From Phaseolus vulgaris (taxonomy: Eukaryota; Streptophyta; Magnoliopsida; Fabales; Fabaceae): a stretch of 64,000 nt of DNA. This document shows, piece after piece, positions 45,165 through 59,804 of the stretch; position 1 is the first letter of the stretch; each line of letters opens with the position of its first letter. The translations under genes and the position numbers were made by a program. Below the pieces are notes generated by a model. That model did not search any database, had not been told where the DNA came from, and saw only the letters and a list, made by a program, of their open reading frames with translations. Location: positions 11,443,927 to 11,507,926 of the forward strand of contig NC_023758.2 in assembly GCF_000499845.2 (NCBI RefSeq), in the 5' to 3' direction.

Positions 45165-48100
45165 TAAACATCTTTTCATGAAGATTTCCTTGGCTTAGTA
45201 TTTTTTATGCCCTCCTTTAGTTACGTGTTGTGTCTGTGTTGGTTGTATTTGTCATAATATCATTGAAGTTTAAGTTGTGGACTTGAAGCTAAACTCATGT
45301 AATAATTCAAATCTTTATTTTGCTAGCCTTTGGCTGCGTTAAATAACATGGATTTGGTTAATTATAGTTTTCATTTTTGTTCTATAATTAAGGTCTCAAT
45401 GTGGGTGTTCTTTTTATTCATACGAGTATTAAGCTATTCGCTCATAATAACCCACACATACATTTTAGTCAATTGATTTGTTTGTCTCTCCTTTATAAAA
45501 TCATTTTTAAGTTCTTTTTTGTCTTAATTAGTTTTTTTACCAAAATATTTTGAATTACAAGTAGTATATATATTTCGTTAAAAACGTAAATAAAAAATCT
45601 TTCTCTTTATCTAAAAGCTTAACAAGAATTTTGTACATAGTTCTACATGAACTTTAAATTCCTAAACTCTAACATGCATCGATCTTTCTAGAAACACCTT
45701 TTAAGAACCTAGGCTAAGTTATTAACTTCTTAAAAATCTCTTAAAAATTAAGAATACCATTCACTTTATAAAAGCTTTAAAATAAAAGCCAATAATTTTT
45801 AATTATTAAGATCATAGCATCTTTAAAATTTCAGCATATTTCAGTTTAATTCCTCTCTTGTATTCATCAATACATCAATTATTTGTTTATTAGCCTACAC
45901 ATAGCATGTGTTGACAATAGTGAGGTTTATTTAGTTGTAATCGTTTTCATTTTTGTATATTCACATGCTTTGCACAACAACAAAAAAAAAGCATAACATT
46001 ATAATTAGGGTGGACAAAATACATGAATTAAACTATAGTATTGTAAATTGAACTAAATTTTAAAACATTAATTTGATAGACTAAACTGAATTATATAATT
46101 ATTTAAATGAATTAAATTAAACTGTATCATAGTTTAAGTAAAATAAATAAAATTAAGTTATTCTAAATTGTTTACAGTATAGGAATTGTTTGAATTAGTA
46201 TTGACAAAAAAATATTTTAAAGTATATTTTCTAATCTTACAAGTTATAATCTAGTTAAATTTAAATAATCATGTTTAAAAATAATTGAATTTCTTAAAAC
46301 TAAACTAATATAACAAGTAAGTGCGGTTTTTGTTTTCTAACATTTTTCTTTTTATGCAACTCTATCCACTATTAATTTGATTCTTTTAAATATTTTTTAT
46401 GAGTCCTATCTGCAACAATAACTGTCTCCTCGATGTGTGAAATGTGAATGCACTCTTATTCCACAATAACAAGTGTCCCTTACCCTCCAACTCTTTACAC
46501 AACCTTCAATATTAACTTCAACTTTCATGAATTAATTATTGGAACTTGAAGGAGAGAAGGCTGAACCAGAGACAGTGTCTTGTGGGTGCATGTGTGGATA
46601 AGAAGATAAGGAACTGCATGTGTGAATGTTGAACTATATTGCTCAATATACAAACTTTTCTACAAAGCTTTATAATATTTTTTCTTTTCTATACCACTCT
46701 TCACCGCATCATTATCTTTTTCCCCCCACCCTTTCATCTTCTTTTTTTCATTGTACAAAACTATACAAATCAGTTTTAGAAATACAGTTTCTAGAAAAAT
46801 GCTTGCATTTAACAGTATTATTCATTTGAGACAATTTTATTTATTCTATCAGAGTCAAAATATCTACCAAAATGAAAACTAACAAGAATAATCAAATCAA
46901 ATATATTGTTTGGGTTCCTTTTCAAATGTCATTCTTAATTTCTTTTACTTGTTTATTTATCAATTTTTAAGTTGAAGATAATATTTTTCTTTTACTAATC
47001 ATACCTTTACTCTGTAGCTATTTTTTAGTTAATTTAACCTTAAGAAGTAAAAATATGATAGTACTTAAAAACATTAAAAAGAATGAGAGAACAAAGGGAA
47101 TGCCCCGTTCTTGTATAGATTCCATTAATTTTTTAATACTTGTAATTATATTCATACATAGTAGCATGCATAAGTTACACTATTTATAAATGAAGAAAAC
47201 AATTCAAACAACTTAAAAAACGTTTAACGGGCCCCTTTTTAAATTTGAAACAACAGATGGAAAAAATTAAGAAAAGCTTGGCCAGCTAGTGAGCTGGCTC
47301 TTAGTAGCAGTGACAGTAGTATTACCACTCTTATAGTTGTCGCATCCACTTTGGATGCACTTTTATTTATCTATTAAATGACGTGTCCAATAACAGAACA
47401 CCTCTTCAATTGTTGTTGCATTGCATCCGATTAGGTTGATTCTACACCTCATTGGGTCATTATTAAGAACAGTTGGTTGCAATAGGATTTTTTAAATAAT
47501 GCACCATTGTCAATATCCTCTGAAGCCAAGTTTAAACTAGAAAGTTTAGTTAGACAACATCTCTCTGCTTGTTTTTGTCGCCATTTTACCAACTGAAGCA
47601 TTGCTGCTATTCACATCGTGTAAATTGTCTTCTAGAGACATCATTAGGACATTAAATAATTAAAGGCCATCAATAAATAAAATACGCAATCCCTGCTGCC
47701 AATTATTGCACTAGTAATAATAATTTCCAACTAAAATCAAGGTTCTAAGAAAGAGTCCAAAGTCTATCTTAAATATGCGAGATGAATCATTATGCGAATT
47801 GACTGGGCAGGGGCAAAAAATAAAGTAAAATAAAAAGCTAAAGGTATGCTGAAATAACTAAACTCAGCTCAATTCTAGAAATTAAAAATTACAAAATTAA
47901 AAATACCATTAAACAAGAAAATACCTGACCCTATCCTCCAATGATTTGCCATTACTTGTAAACAAAAATTACAACCCGCGCAGAGAGTTAATCATGCTTC
48001 ATCAATAAATCAAACAATTTACAAGTACGAATTCTTAAGATGAGCTACATAGAGACAAATAAAAGGAAAGGGGAAAGGGATTATACATAAACAATGAGTT

Positions 48101-48270
48101 GTTGTCATCCCTGACAAGCTTTGAGTGACCGACAGAAAACCTTCCAACAACATTTGCTGTTGCTTTGTCAAGAGCTTCTTCTTAACTTGCACGAGTGCTA
48201 AACAATCAAAAGGGTGCAGATCAACTGATTATAGTTTTAGAGTGGAATTCTTAATTTTCCAATTCTCACC
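45165..48270. other. Intergenic region
   Basis: AT-rich, no coding sequence recognised. The side next to 48270 should include the 3' UTR of the minus-strand J-protein gene. Confidence 0.45.
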
Positions 48271-51200
48271 TTAGCAAGCCTTTCTCTTATCGACTCTTAA
48301 GTGGAGATTATACCATTTCTTCTTCTTTGGCCGATCTCTTGTACTCCTCTTCTCTCTTGTTTGGCCATCTTCTTTGTTCTCCTTGGAAGAACTTTTACTT
48401 CTGCTCTTACTTGTACTCCGTTTAAAGGGAGTAATAGTGTATGATGCATGTATTTCATTTCTATGCTTCAGTAGCTCGTCAATCTGCACAGGAATAAATA
48501 ACAAAAGTTCAGTGGTTTCCATTTTGATGAATTTTTGCCCCCAAAGAGGGAGAGGGTATCGGGGGGGATGCTACACAGAAACCGTTGTAAAATAAGAACT
48601 CACTGATTGAATTTCATGTGCATATCTACTTGTCATCTCTGAGAATTGAGCCAGAACCTACAAAGACCCAGCATGAGATTTGACGAAAAGTAATGTAATT
48701 ATAGCCATACAGATCAAGTGCCCACCTCTCGATATTCTGCCTCAAACTTTGATATTTCGGCCCTTTTAGACAAGATTTGAGCTTCTATACTTCTTAAATT
48801 TTCTTTTTCTTCACTAAGAGGTGCAGCACAGAGAGCTTCTATTGTATAATTTGCACTTTTGAAAAAGTTGTCACCTAGAAGAAATTTGACAGTCAATTCA
48901 TGTGGCAAAAATTACAGCAACCAACATAACAAGCAGCACTGGCTTACTGGGCATAAAAGTAGGCATTTACCATAGACAGCAAATACATGGGTACCAGCCT
49001 TTAATTCATTTAATTCACAAGGCTGAAACCCATCCAACTTTCTGAAAAAAGATGTATCTGGATCCTTAGCAGCTATCTGTAGAGAAATAATTCAACAGCC
49101 AATTTTTTTAAATGAAAATGGATAGACAAAATTTAAATTAAATACTATCTTGTTACAGTAGCTACTCACAGAGTTCATTGTTTGGTCCAATCGATAAACA
49201 GGAAACCCAAGAAAATACATCCCAGCAGTGGTAATCTTCCCTGTTTTTGCACTGTCTTCCTACAACAATTAGTAATGTACTATTGTCACGGAATGCTCAA
49301 AAGTCAAAATACGAAAGAGATAAAAAAAAGTATGACTATGAAATAACTACCCGAGAGCCATTAAAATTCAACTTAACCATTACATCAGAAATAATTAATT
49401 CCTCTAGGAAAAATACAAGCATTGTGTTTCACAAACATACAGAAGAAAGTGTATAATACCTGGAGTGCAAGACTTAAACCACCATTGTCTTCCTGATCAA
49501 AATATAATAACTGTGGAAAGAAAATCAAAGTATCAAACACCATAAAAAAAGGGATCATTTATCAATTGAACACATTGATGTTTTTAAATATTAAAATTAT
49601 ATGAAAATCATCCAGAACATTAGTATAAACTCACATAATTGTTTTACAGTATAAGAGGAAAAGAGAATACTTTTTGAAACTGTAAAAACAGAGCACAAAA
49701 ATAAGTTACACAGCCATGGGATAATTCAATGTTTTGCAATGAAGAAACTGAATAAATTTGCAAAGAGATCAAGTTCAAATTTCCCTAAGAACAAATCATT
49801 ACTGTGAAATAGAATCAATCACCTAGCTAATTGAGAGCATTTAGAATCTTAAGTAAACCTAAGCTCCCAAATATGCACTAAATTAGAAACAGCTTCAACA
49901 ACCAATTAGTCTTGCAGTTGCATTGGGAAAAAATTGAAATTCTTGAATAGTGTTATGATTCAACTTCCAATTTTTCTTTTATTTTCTCATGAAATTGTTG
50001 ATGTATTGAGAACATCCAATCCCAAAAGCTAATCTTAAAAGAAAGAGATAGAGAATTCTGTGTAAAAATCAGTTTCCATAAGGCACAAATAAAGATCTTA
50101 ATATTGTCTGGTTGAGCATTACTCTTGCTCAATCTTTCTTGAATGACAGAGATGAAATTCCAACCTTGAACTTGCTTTTGTCTGATGATAGTACTCGACA
50201 AACAAATCCAGCTCGTGCTTCCTCTTCTGTTATTGTAACTGAGTAGAAGTGTGCACATTGCTTCTCAACCTGTAAGATGAAGGCACCAAAACAAGAACAA
50301 ATGTAAGAAAACTATGACTAAAAAGGGATCAATTAATTAAAAAAAGAGGCAGCTCACCCTTTTAGATACATAATGTCCTAACGGAAGTGGACGAATGGTC
50401 ACTAAACCATTCAGTGCCTCTTCCAAAACAGATGCGGATACAGTTGTCTTAATTGGCACACCAAGTTTACTGTCATTCATGGAGAAAGTAAATCATGAAT
50501 AGGAGAGAAAAGTTAAAAAACAAAAAATGTAGCAATGTTCTAAGCATTCATTAAAGAAAAAAACTTGAGAGTGAAGAGGAAGAAAAGCACATTCAATCTT
50601 GCTACCTAAAAAGTGCTGCAAACATTGTATTGACAGCCCCCAAACTTGAAAGATCTAACTCCAATTCTTGGTTGTCTGATTCAACGGCCTATACATGGAC
50701 ATGACATAGATCATATCAGACAATCAGAGGTTCAAAACTATTTTTTCAGCAATGAAGTTTGGAGACAAATTTGGGACAGAAATGGAATCTTCAAAAAGCA
50801 ATGATAAAATGCAAATCAGAAGGAACAATGACCATCCTAAAGTCTTAATGATTCGAAATAGTAAGAAATCTTATATGACCTCAAAACCAGCCGAGTCATA
50901 TTGACGCCGTTTGTCAGGATCTGAGAGGATATTGTAAGAAAAGGTAACCTCTTTAAACATATCAGCTGCTTTAGGATCATTTGCATTCTTGTCCGGATGA
51001 TATCTGAAATGAAATTGATTTAGCTAATTAATATATTAACCCTCCCTGCTCAGAGCTTTAGATGAAAAGAAGACAGGAAGGAAGAACAGTCAATTGACAA
51101 TGTACACCAGAAAGAATACTTTATTTGGACAAATTTTTCCATACTTCTAAGAGAGAAAAATAAGAAGAAAAAGTGAGGTTGAGTTTCTCCAAAAGTCAAA

Positions 51201-52213
51201 ATTAGTTTTTTCATAAGCTAGTTTGTTGAAGTTCTCTCATATGACTTCTCTAAATTCATAATTTTTATACATAAGCGAATTTTAATGTATAGAAAATTTC
51301 ATTTTTTTCTCTTATTTTTCTCTTCTAGAAGTCCAATAGCAAGAACGAAAAACAAAAACATTCAGGTTCTCTGCCTAGAATCAAATGAATATTTTCCAAA
51401 GTTCTACTCTTTCCTTTCCACAACTAATATAAACTATAAAATCTAAAATTGATTCTAACACCAAAATAATTTCCGCTACAAATAAAAGTATAAAAAGATC
51501 TTTTATGTACCTTCCATACAATTAAGCATAAACAGTATCAACAACAACAAGAAAGCTCAGAAGACTACTTTCACCAATCATCTACTCTACAATCAAGGTT
51601 ATAAACTGGGTGGTCACTGTTTCATCACAATCCTTGATATGGTAGGAAATTGCAGAAAATGAAACCGATGCGGTAACGGTGATCACACATCTTTCCATAA
51701 AACCATGACAAGAATAGATTATACACACTCATACACAGATATTAAAAAAGGGAAGACCGAGATTTAGTAAGGGGTTGTCAAAGTCTAGACCAAAGTGGCT
51801 GCAGCGGCGTCTTCAATCAAGAGACTCTGAGAATTAAAATAAGAAGTATTCTTTTCGGAAGTAACCTTAGCATCAACTAGATGAACGATTTAACAAAGAA
51901 ATGCTTCAAACACGGTTCAAACACTTAAATAACAATCCAAAAACCATAATCAAATATATAATAACAGCATCGACTCCACTACTATCTCCGTTCTCAGCAC
52001 ACTCAAAAGAAACAACACCACAAATTCAAAAAAACAACAGTACAACACCGCGAGAGGGGGATTGGAAACGCACTTGAGCGCCATTTTGCGGTACGCGGTT
52101 TTGATTTCCTGATCCATGGAGTTGCGCGAGACTCCAAGGACCTCGTAGGGGTCCCGCCGGAGCTGCTTCTCGCCGTCGTCGTGCTTCTCCGACTTCGAGC
52201 GGTGCCCCGGCAT
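48271..52213 (-). CDS. ARL1: ARG1-LIKE (ARL1-type) J-domain protein, 11 exons, 408 aa
   Basis: Exons (minus): 52074-52213, 50880-51003, 50606-50688, 50358-50469, 50165-50269, 49460-49510, 49170-49259, 48971-49076, 48726-48874, 48604-48657, 48271-48483, in total 1,227 nt in frame with GT-AG borders. The start MPGHRSKSEK is the one typical of plant ARL1. The J domain is at about residues 20-88 with the HPD motif (49-51) needed to stimulate Hsp70. A conserved central region follows (GAVNTMFAALFSKLGVPIKTTV, VEKQCAHFYSVTI, FKLLYFDQE, GMYFLGFPVYRLD), then a coiled-coil-like part (residues about 285-345) and a basic Ser/Lys-rich tail ending KWYNLHLRVDKRKAC. The ARG1 family acts in root and hypocotyl gravitropism at endomembranes. 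The tail lacks the long acidic run I recall in Arabidopsis ARL1. It looks intact. Confidence 0.92.
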
Positions 52214-52500
52214 CCTGCGTCGCGTTCAAACGAAACGACGTTGTGCACGCGTGTTATCCGCTGTTCGGCAAAACCCTAAAACTCGGGACCAGAGAGAGAG
52301 AAAAGAATCTCAGGTAGAATCGAGATCGAAACGGGAAGGTTGGAGAGGGAGTGGTATATTCCCCGCGGGTGAGTCACGGGGAAGGGGAGAGGTTGAAGGA
52401 GCATTGGGAAGGTGTGGCGGTGGCGATGACGGTGAGATCCAGAAAGTGGACCATGGACCCTCCTAGCTGGAGCTGAGCTTCGGCGTAAGAGAGAGAAAAA
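52214..52500. promoter_or_regulatory. Promoter and 5' leader side of the ARL1-like gene
   Basis: A GC-richer island directly upstream of the minus-strand ATG. It contains a telo-box AAACCCTAA (52271-52279) and GA-rich runs, which are common around plant transcription starts. No convincing TATA box was seen. Confidence 0.45.
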
Positions 52501-55500
52501 AAATACGGAAGAGACAACAAGAGGACCAGAAATTGGAGGGGAATTAAGAAATTTGGTTATTTTATTTTTTAATTTAAAATTTTAAAATACTTCTTTATTC
52601 CATTTAAATTTGGATGCGATTTTGAAAACAAGTAACGTTACTGGTAAACTACGCTCAGTGCGTAGTGCGCATGGGGAAGTTGACGTTTGAAAACTCCGTT
52701 TCAACTGATACTTGGTAATTGTGCATTTGGAGGGAGAGAGAGATTTGTGACATTAAATTATGGTAAATGCGTTTTAATAAGATGGTGTTAAGTTAATTAT
52801 TGCTGAAAACAAAAATTGATACCGTCATTAGTGCCTTTCTATTTTGGAATCACCTGTTTGTTAATCTACTTTTGTTTTTACAATTCATTGGGAAACAACA
52901 TTTTGGAATTTTTTTTTTATTATACATAAATTATTTTTATTATAATATAATAGTGGAAACTCATCTACTCTCCCGTGCGACTATATGTTTAACTTTTAAA
53001 TATTTTTAAAAGTTTGTTGTGTGTTTTTTTATTATAAATATTATATTATAATTTTATAATAATTTCAGTTTTATATAAAGTAATATATAATAATATAACA
53101 TAAATTTATAAATATGTAAAAAAAATTCCTTTTTTGATAAAAAATTATTTTATTATAATATCTATTAAAATAAAATTATATTATTAAGTTATAAAAGTAT
53201 TTTAATTAAAAGTAAATATAAAAGATAGTATTTCATTAGGAAGAATTATTTGAATTTTTAAAAAAAAAAGTACTTATTTAAAGGATAAAATTGTAAGAAT
53301 TTAGATTTTTTTCTAATTCCATTTTTTCAAAATAAATTTCAAAATTTATTTTGAAATTGATAATTTTTAAATTTATTATATTTTAATATTATAAATTATA
53401 AAATTGAAAAACAATTATGTATAAAAAATATTTAAATATTGTTATAGACTTGCGGAATATTCATTTTAAATTAAGATATAAATAAATAAATTGTGAATTC
53501 TTGTGTTTTTAATGAAATTTATTACAAATTTAAAATAAAAAAGTTATTAAATGAGTATTGAGGTTTGTTTTCTTTTCAATAAACTTTTTTTTGAATTAGA
53601 CAATGTAATTCATTCCCACTTTATTTACCCAGTACAACCTTTTCTTTCTGTCAATGCTATGTGAAAATAGAATTTACAATTTTTTTTTTATGGTGGTCAG
53701 AGGAGGAGGTTGGTATTAGATTGACTCAGCAGAATTCTAATATGTTTTTTTAAATTAAAATAATAATAAAATATATTAATATAACTAAAGAAAATTAATA
53801 TATAGTAATAAAGTAACATTAATAATTTTAAATATTAATGAAATAATATAAATTAATAATAACAACTTCAGTTGTTTTAAAATTAATATATTGGTCAAAA
53901 CAAATTAAATAAATTTTTTAATATTTTAAATTTATTACTATTATCATTTATTTATTTTTGGTAAATTTATGATAGTGTTATTATTAATAATTATTTCCTT
54001 ACAAATTAATTTATATATCATGTATATTAATAGTTTAGTTAGTAAAGTTATTATTATTAATTTCAGACATATCTTTAGATTATGTATATTAATAGTTTTA
54101 ATTGCCTATTATTATTAATACATTTATAAATTTATTATTGAGTTCGAATTTAATTTATGGTCCTTAATTTATTAACCTTAGTTATAAAATTGTTCTGAAG
54201 GTGAAATTTAGTTTATGGACGTTGAATTTAATCTTTGATAATAGTTTTTTAAACTTAAAGTTGAAATTTAGTTGATGTTGACTGATTTTTAATCTTTAGT
54301 AATAGTTTGTTAAACTTAGTTCAAATTCAATATTAAGTGGAAAAATAATTATTTTGAAGTTAAAGCTAAATTTTGAAATTTAATTTATAGTAATAAAGTA
54401 GTAAATATTGAATATAAGTAAATAATTCTTTTAAATAAAAAAAATATTTCACTATTAAATAAATGGATAAATTATGCATGACATAATATAAATATAAAAA
54501 TGTTAACACGATTGCTGAAATGGAAAATAATTTAAAATATAATACAATATTAGTGAAATGAAATAATAATTAATGATTTAATATTTTTTTTAAATATGAA
54601 ATTCATTTATATATTAATTTTTATTTTTTTTCAAACAGTCACAAAAACATGTGTAGTTGCATTTTCTAAACATTTTTCAACAAACAATTCAATTTTAGTG
54701 CATAATTTTTTAAGAAACATAACTATTGTAAAAATTATTTTGTCTTAGTTCAAGATTTGATCATTTGGATAATATATTGTGATTAATTTTACATTTAATT
54801 AATTGCGGACAATTTTGAAATAAACAACTCTTATGGGATGGTGGTCCAAAATAACGTATGTAAAGCATTCTCCAAGACTTCATTTAAGGTTCAAGTATGT
54901 TAAATAATTTTTCTTATATGAAAACAATTGAAAGTGGTATTAGAACCACAAAAAATGACAAAGATTATTGCTCTTTGAACATAGTTATCAAAGTAAATAA
55001 TGTTTTTGGTTGAATTGATGAGTTTTGTAACGAGCTAGGACATGTTATTGTCAAGATTAATGTTATTTGTAGAGAGGATCATTGCTAGGAAAATGCAAAT
55101 AGTTTAGTGTTTGTAAGAAAATGCTATAAGTATATGTTTATATGCATATTGAAACAATTTGAGTTGTTGAAATTGTTGATGCAACATGGTTGTTTGTTTG
55201 GCCTATTAGTTAAGTTGTGTGAATCAATACTATTGTATAGTGAATCAATGTAAGGATCTAAGGATGCAAATAAACAATATGCAATTTCTAATGTGTGAAG
55301 AATAATGTCTTGTGAATGCCTATAAGACTCCTAACAAATGCTCGTTAACGTCAATTAACTGCAACAATATTTCTCACATGTGAACAATAAACTCACTCTA
55401 TAATAAACATTGTGAGCTTCACATTGCAACATTGCTAATCACCTTCCTCTTTCTCCCAAGGCCTCTATTATTCTATTATTGGAAATGAATCGTCATTGAA

Positions 55501-57427
55501 ATAATGTAGAGGCACGACAAGGTCATCATTTATAACTGATCAAGGGAGATAAGGTGGTGATAGAAATATGATTGAGGAAAAACTTGTTGAAGATGGAGAT
55601 AAAGAAAAAAAAGAACTTCAGGAATAAATACAATAAGTATGGCAAATAAAAGAATAAAAAGAAGTTTCAAAAGAGATTTTCAAGAAGGAAGAGGTTGAAG
55701 AAGAAGCAAGAGAGCTAGTAAATTGTATAGAGTTTAAAATATTCTAAAGAGTATCAAAGAATATTATATAATACTATAGAATTAAAAGAGTGAATGGTTA
55801 AAAACATGAAAAGGCTAAAGAAAAATCATTTTCAAACACATATGTTGATTGTAACTAACTTAACATGTTACTTTTAATGACATGTGATGGTTGCAACCCC
55901 TCCACATGTGCTTCCAAGTGCCTTAAACAAATTAAGGAGAGGAAAGAGCACATGAAGAGTTTCTACCTTCAATATGTCACCTCTAAGTGCAAGTGAAAGT
56001 TGTAACTACTTTACATGTTTTTTTCTTAAATTAAGAAACTTCATATGTGTCTCTCCATAATTTAAGGAAACAACCATGTGATAATCAAGATTATAAATTA
56101 ACTATGTATTAAATATAGGATTTGTGAGACACAAGTGTAATTGTTAACTTGATTAGGCTATTGTTTGCTCTAGGTGTCATCATTATTTTGTATTCACACT
56201 TCAAATTTATTTTCTTGTGTTCATATTGATTGTAACCAACTCATAATCATCTTTTGTTTCTTCTTGGATGAAATTGTATGGCTATAAACAAGGCCAAACT
56301 CTTTTGTGAATCCACTTTTAAATATTGAATATACTTACACTTTGTGAAAAAACTTTAAGAGCCTTGAGAATGTCAAATCTTTTTCTTGATTCTTATCTCA
56401 CAAAACATTTTCAAGTGGTGAATTCTCCTCGTTGCACTTATCCTTTGAGATTCATCAGAAAGATAACATGTTCTTTATCACTTCATTTCCTTAATCCATT
56501 TTGTATTTCCTTTTACAACTCTTTCTTATTTATATTTTTTTTTTGTGCTTGTGGAATTGAAACAACACCATGGGACATGCTTCCACAACTTTGTTTTGTT
56601 CTTCCATACAATTTGTCTTCTTTAACATCTCTTAAGTTGATTAATATTTATTCATCCTTTTAAGAAATCCATAAGGTGGCCATTCACACAATTAGTTAGA
56701 AGAGACAAAATCATTGTTTGCAAAGCTAGTCGAGGGAGATAAAATTGAACTACTTCAAGGAGATAGAGATTCAAAAGTTTCAAACTCCATTTAAATACAA
56801 TACTCTTTGAGAACATGAATTTGAATGTGATTTTGAGGATGATTGGGGGAGGTGAAGTGATTTTGTTTATGTGTGACTTGATTTCGAAGGTAAAGTGAAG
56901 GAGTTGAAAAAAATAGTTGTTGAAATTCACATGAGATAAATAAAAAGAAAAAACTTATGTCAAACATGTGTAATTTGTGAAATAGAACTTGATTGTAACA
57001 TAGACCCAAAAAACTCGGTTGTTAATTGTTAATTAAACCAGTATAGTAACTACTTACCTTATATTAAACTAGAATCATCATAATAAATTTTTATTAAATA
57101 TATTTTTTATAGTTATATTGTTTTAATCAATGTACATAATAATCAAATCAAGTAAAATATCTTCAAATCATTTTACTTATTTAAGTATTATGTATTCCTT
57201 CTAAAAACAACTAAACAAAAATAATGACATTATCATTAAAGGTTGCAAGAAAATCTTAACATGACTATTTCCTTTTTATCTTTGACAACAAGGAGGAAAT
57301 GAAAGAATTAACTCGTACCATTTAAGAAAATTGAGGATTTTACACTTAATTTACAAATAAAAGAGAGATCAAATTTTAAATGAACAAGCTAACAAAAAGA
57401 TAATAAATAGATTCTAAAAGAAATGTG
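52501..57427. other. Long AT-rich intergenic region
   Basis: 52.5-54.9 kb is extremely AT-rich with no coding potential. 54.9-56.7 kb is less AT-rich and has a GTGGTATTAGAACCAC phrase at 54935-54950, reminiscent of a primer-binding site, and LTR-like text, but no bordered element, domains or target duplication were found. A short open frame at 56325-56663 has no recognisable motif. Confidence 0.4.
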
Positions 57428-57453
57428 ATATATATATATATATATATATATAT
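57428..57453. repeat. AT dinucleotide microsatellite
   Basis: Thirteen consecutive AT units. Confidence 0.95.
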
Positions 57454-58236
57454 TACCATCACGAGAATTTTTAAAATAAAATTTAGTGATTATTAATAAA
57501 TTACTTTTATACTATATAAAAAAAAATAGTAACATTACGTATCATTTCTAAATGTCAATAATATTAATAACAACAACTAAAGTAATCAATAGTTAAAAAC
57601 ATACCATAAAATTGTATATGATAGTATGAATTACTGTTCAAATTTTATTTTTAAAATCATTTGACATAATGCAATATGTTGAGCTTTAAACAAATAAATT
57701 ACCACTAAAAAAATCGTGAATAAAATGACAGTTTTAATATGACGGTTATTAATAACTATCACAAGTTTTCTTATAATACGATATCTTAGTAATCACCACA
57801 ATTATCCTTCAGAATGTGTCATTTTGAACTGTCACAATTATCCTTCAAAATAAATAGTCCGCATTTTCCTTCCCTCCATACACCATTCCTCGTTATTTAA
57901 TATGGAAAATGTCACTTTAATAATAACATGTTTAAAGACACACCAATTTATAAATAAATGTAATTTCACCATTAGAATTTTAAAATAGTTACATTTCATA
58001 ATCTTTTTTAATAGAATCATAAAAAAAAAATTACGGTGGGAAAGGAAAGGAAGGAGGAAAAGAGAAAGCAAGTTTGACCCAAGCGCGAAAGTAAACCGCG
58101 GTTGAAATTTCCCCACTCTCATTAAAATTCAAATCCTAAAAGGGCAAGGCAAGAGGTTCAATAAACACTTCTAAAATTGCTTCAAATTTTAGAAAAAACC
58201 CTTTCCGTCCCAAATTAGGTTTTGGGTTTTAGTAGA

Positions 58237-58911
58237 ATGAAACGTTTGCGTAGAGGCAATGCTGATGTCGATGCCAATGTCGTTGTCGTATCCAAGGGAG
58301 GTGCCAAGGATAAAGCGACGAGCGAGCAGAACCTCGCCACTCGCAGGGTCATACGCTCTTAGTTCCTCAAACTGAAGACTCTCATCAACAGTACATAACA
58401 TTACCACTCACTCTTTAATTTATTTATAGTGTTAAGTTCAATTTGTATCCCTAATTAGCTAACCCTAAATAAACCTAGCAGAGAAAATAGATGATTTGTT
58501 GAACATGGAGTTCGACAACTTCGACACCATTTTGGACGAGTTCGACAAGTTACACGACCAAGGTAGGTAGTTGTACTTGTTCCTTTGCTTTTGTTCTCTT
58601 TCTCATTGTTATAATCTTAAGTTCTTCGTTGGACATGTGATTTAACTTTCTAGTGATTGGTCTGGTTGGATGGAATTTTGCAGTTGAGAAGCCTAGAGAG
58701 CAAGTTGTAGATGCAGAGGCGTTGTTGGATCTGACGTGCACTCTGTTTTTTTATAAATAGTATACTTCATCTTAACATATATTTGATCGCAAAACAAGTA
58801 TTTGAAGCCTCCTATTTGATTGCATCTAATACAGGTCACTCGTTGCTAACTTATCAGCTGCAAATTGCTATAAGTCGGAGCATTCGATCAAACTAGAAAA
58901 TCGGGCATTGG
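58237..58911 (+). pseudogene. NSE4: Captured 5' part of an NSE4-like gene (SMC5/6 kleisin)
   Basis: Exon-like pieces with preserved GT-AG borders: 58237-58390 (starts MKRLRRG, includes TRRVIRS), 58479-58562 (EKIDDLLNMEFDNFDTILDEF), 58684-58735 (VEKPREQVVDAEALLDL, the strongest match) and 58835-58911 (SLVANLSAANCYK). Phases are compatible across all junctions. NSE4 is the delta-kleisin linking SMC5 and SMC6 heads in DNA repair; this region corresponds to its N-terminal SMC-contacting part. An in-frame TAG at 58360-58362 and absence of the C-terminal winged-helix region mean it cannot make NSE4. It lies inside a CACTA element, so capture of genomic DNA with introns is the natural explanation. 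Confidence 0.72.
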
Positions 58912-59804
58912 GTACCTTACTGATGTAGTGTCCTTTTCTATCTCATATACCTGAATAATCCAGATGACCGACATTTGTTATCATGTGTTTTGTTTTGTGA
59001 ATAGTTGAAAAGGCCAAGTACTTTTATATTTCTGGTTTTTTCCTCACTATATCCCCTTATTCCATTTAATTAGTTGTTGAACACGCAACTGCAAATAGCA
59101 AGGTTATATATGATTCAAACTTGGCATTCTCATTTTACTAGAAGTTTTTAAGAATAAGTATTCCATTCATGTATGCAGACCTTCATGATGAACCTTTCCA
59201 CTCCCTTTATCTGTGAGTTCTTCAAGGATGCACTGATGAAAGTGCTACCGTAGGGATCCTTCTCTCTTTAATTTTAATAAAGACAAATTTGAATATTGAT
59301 TGGTGAAACTTGGCCTTACAGTTTCCCCAATCTTCCTCTCCGTTCATGGCTCTTCTACCATGTCAATTCCTCTCCTCTATTCCTTTCACAATTCTATAAT
59401 ACTTCCTTCTTGTTCTTATCATGTTTTTTTATAGGCTTGGGCCCATAGATAATGAGTTCAAAAAATGAAGAACCGGAGTGCGCAAACACTGTGATTCTCT
59501 CCCAATCGTAACTACTAGACCTGAACCTATCACTCCCCTTTTCATATTCCTAGGCCATTCCTATAAAACTATGTTTGACAATGTCGTTACTACTTGTTTT
59601 AAGTTCACAGTGCATGGATGAAAATCGTTTGCACTATGTTTGTAAGATGTGTTTCCACCTCAATCAATTGAATACTTGTTTTATTTTTCTTTTTATCTAA
59701 TCTCAATATTAAATATCTTTTTTATCTTCTTAACAAGGCTAAGTGGTATGAACTATGCTTCATCTAGTTCAACTTCATCAAATGTGAAGGACAGATAATT
59801 CAAA

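Noticed and set aside
52251..52466. 71-codon plus-strand frame upstream of the ARL1-like gene
   Set aside because: It lies in the GC- and GA-rich promoter/leader island and has no recognisable domain or signal; the Arg/Glu/Gly content follows from purine-rich DNA.
56325..56663. 112-codon plus-strand frame
   Set aside because: Phe/Leu/Ser-rich translation of T-rich DNA; no domain, no splice context and no homologous repeat seen.
57838..58122. 94-codon minus-strand frame
   Set aside because: It is antisense to CACTA subterminal DNA and the leader of the captured NSE4 fragment, with no recognisable motif.
58237..58911. Possibility that the NSE4-like exons are the functional host gene
   Set aside because: There is an in-frame TAG in the first exon, no C-terminal exons within the next 1.8 kb, and CACTA ends with a target duplication enclose it.
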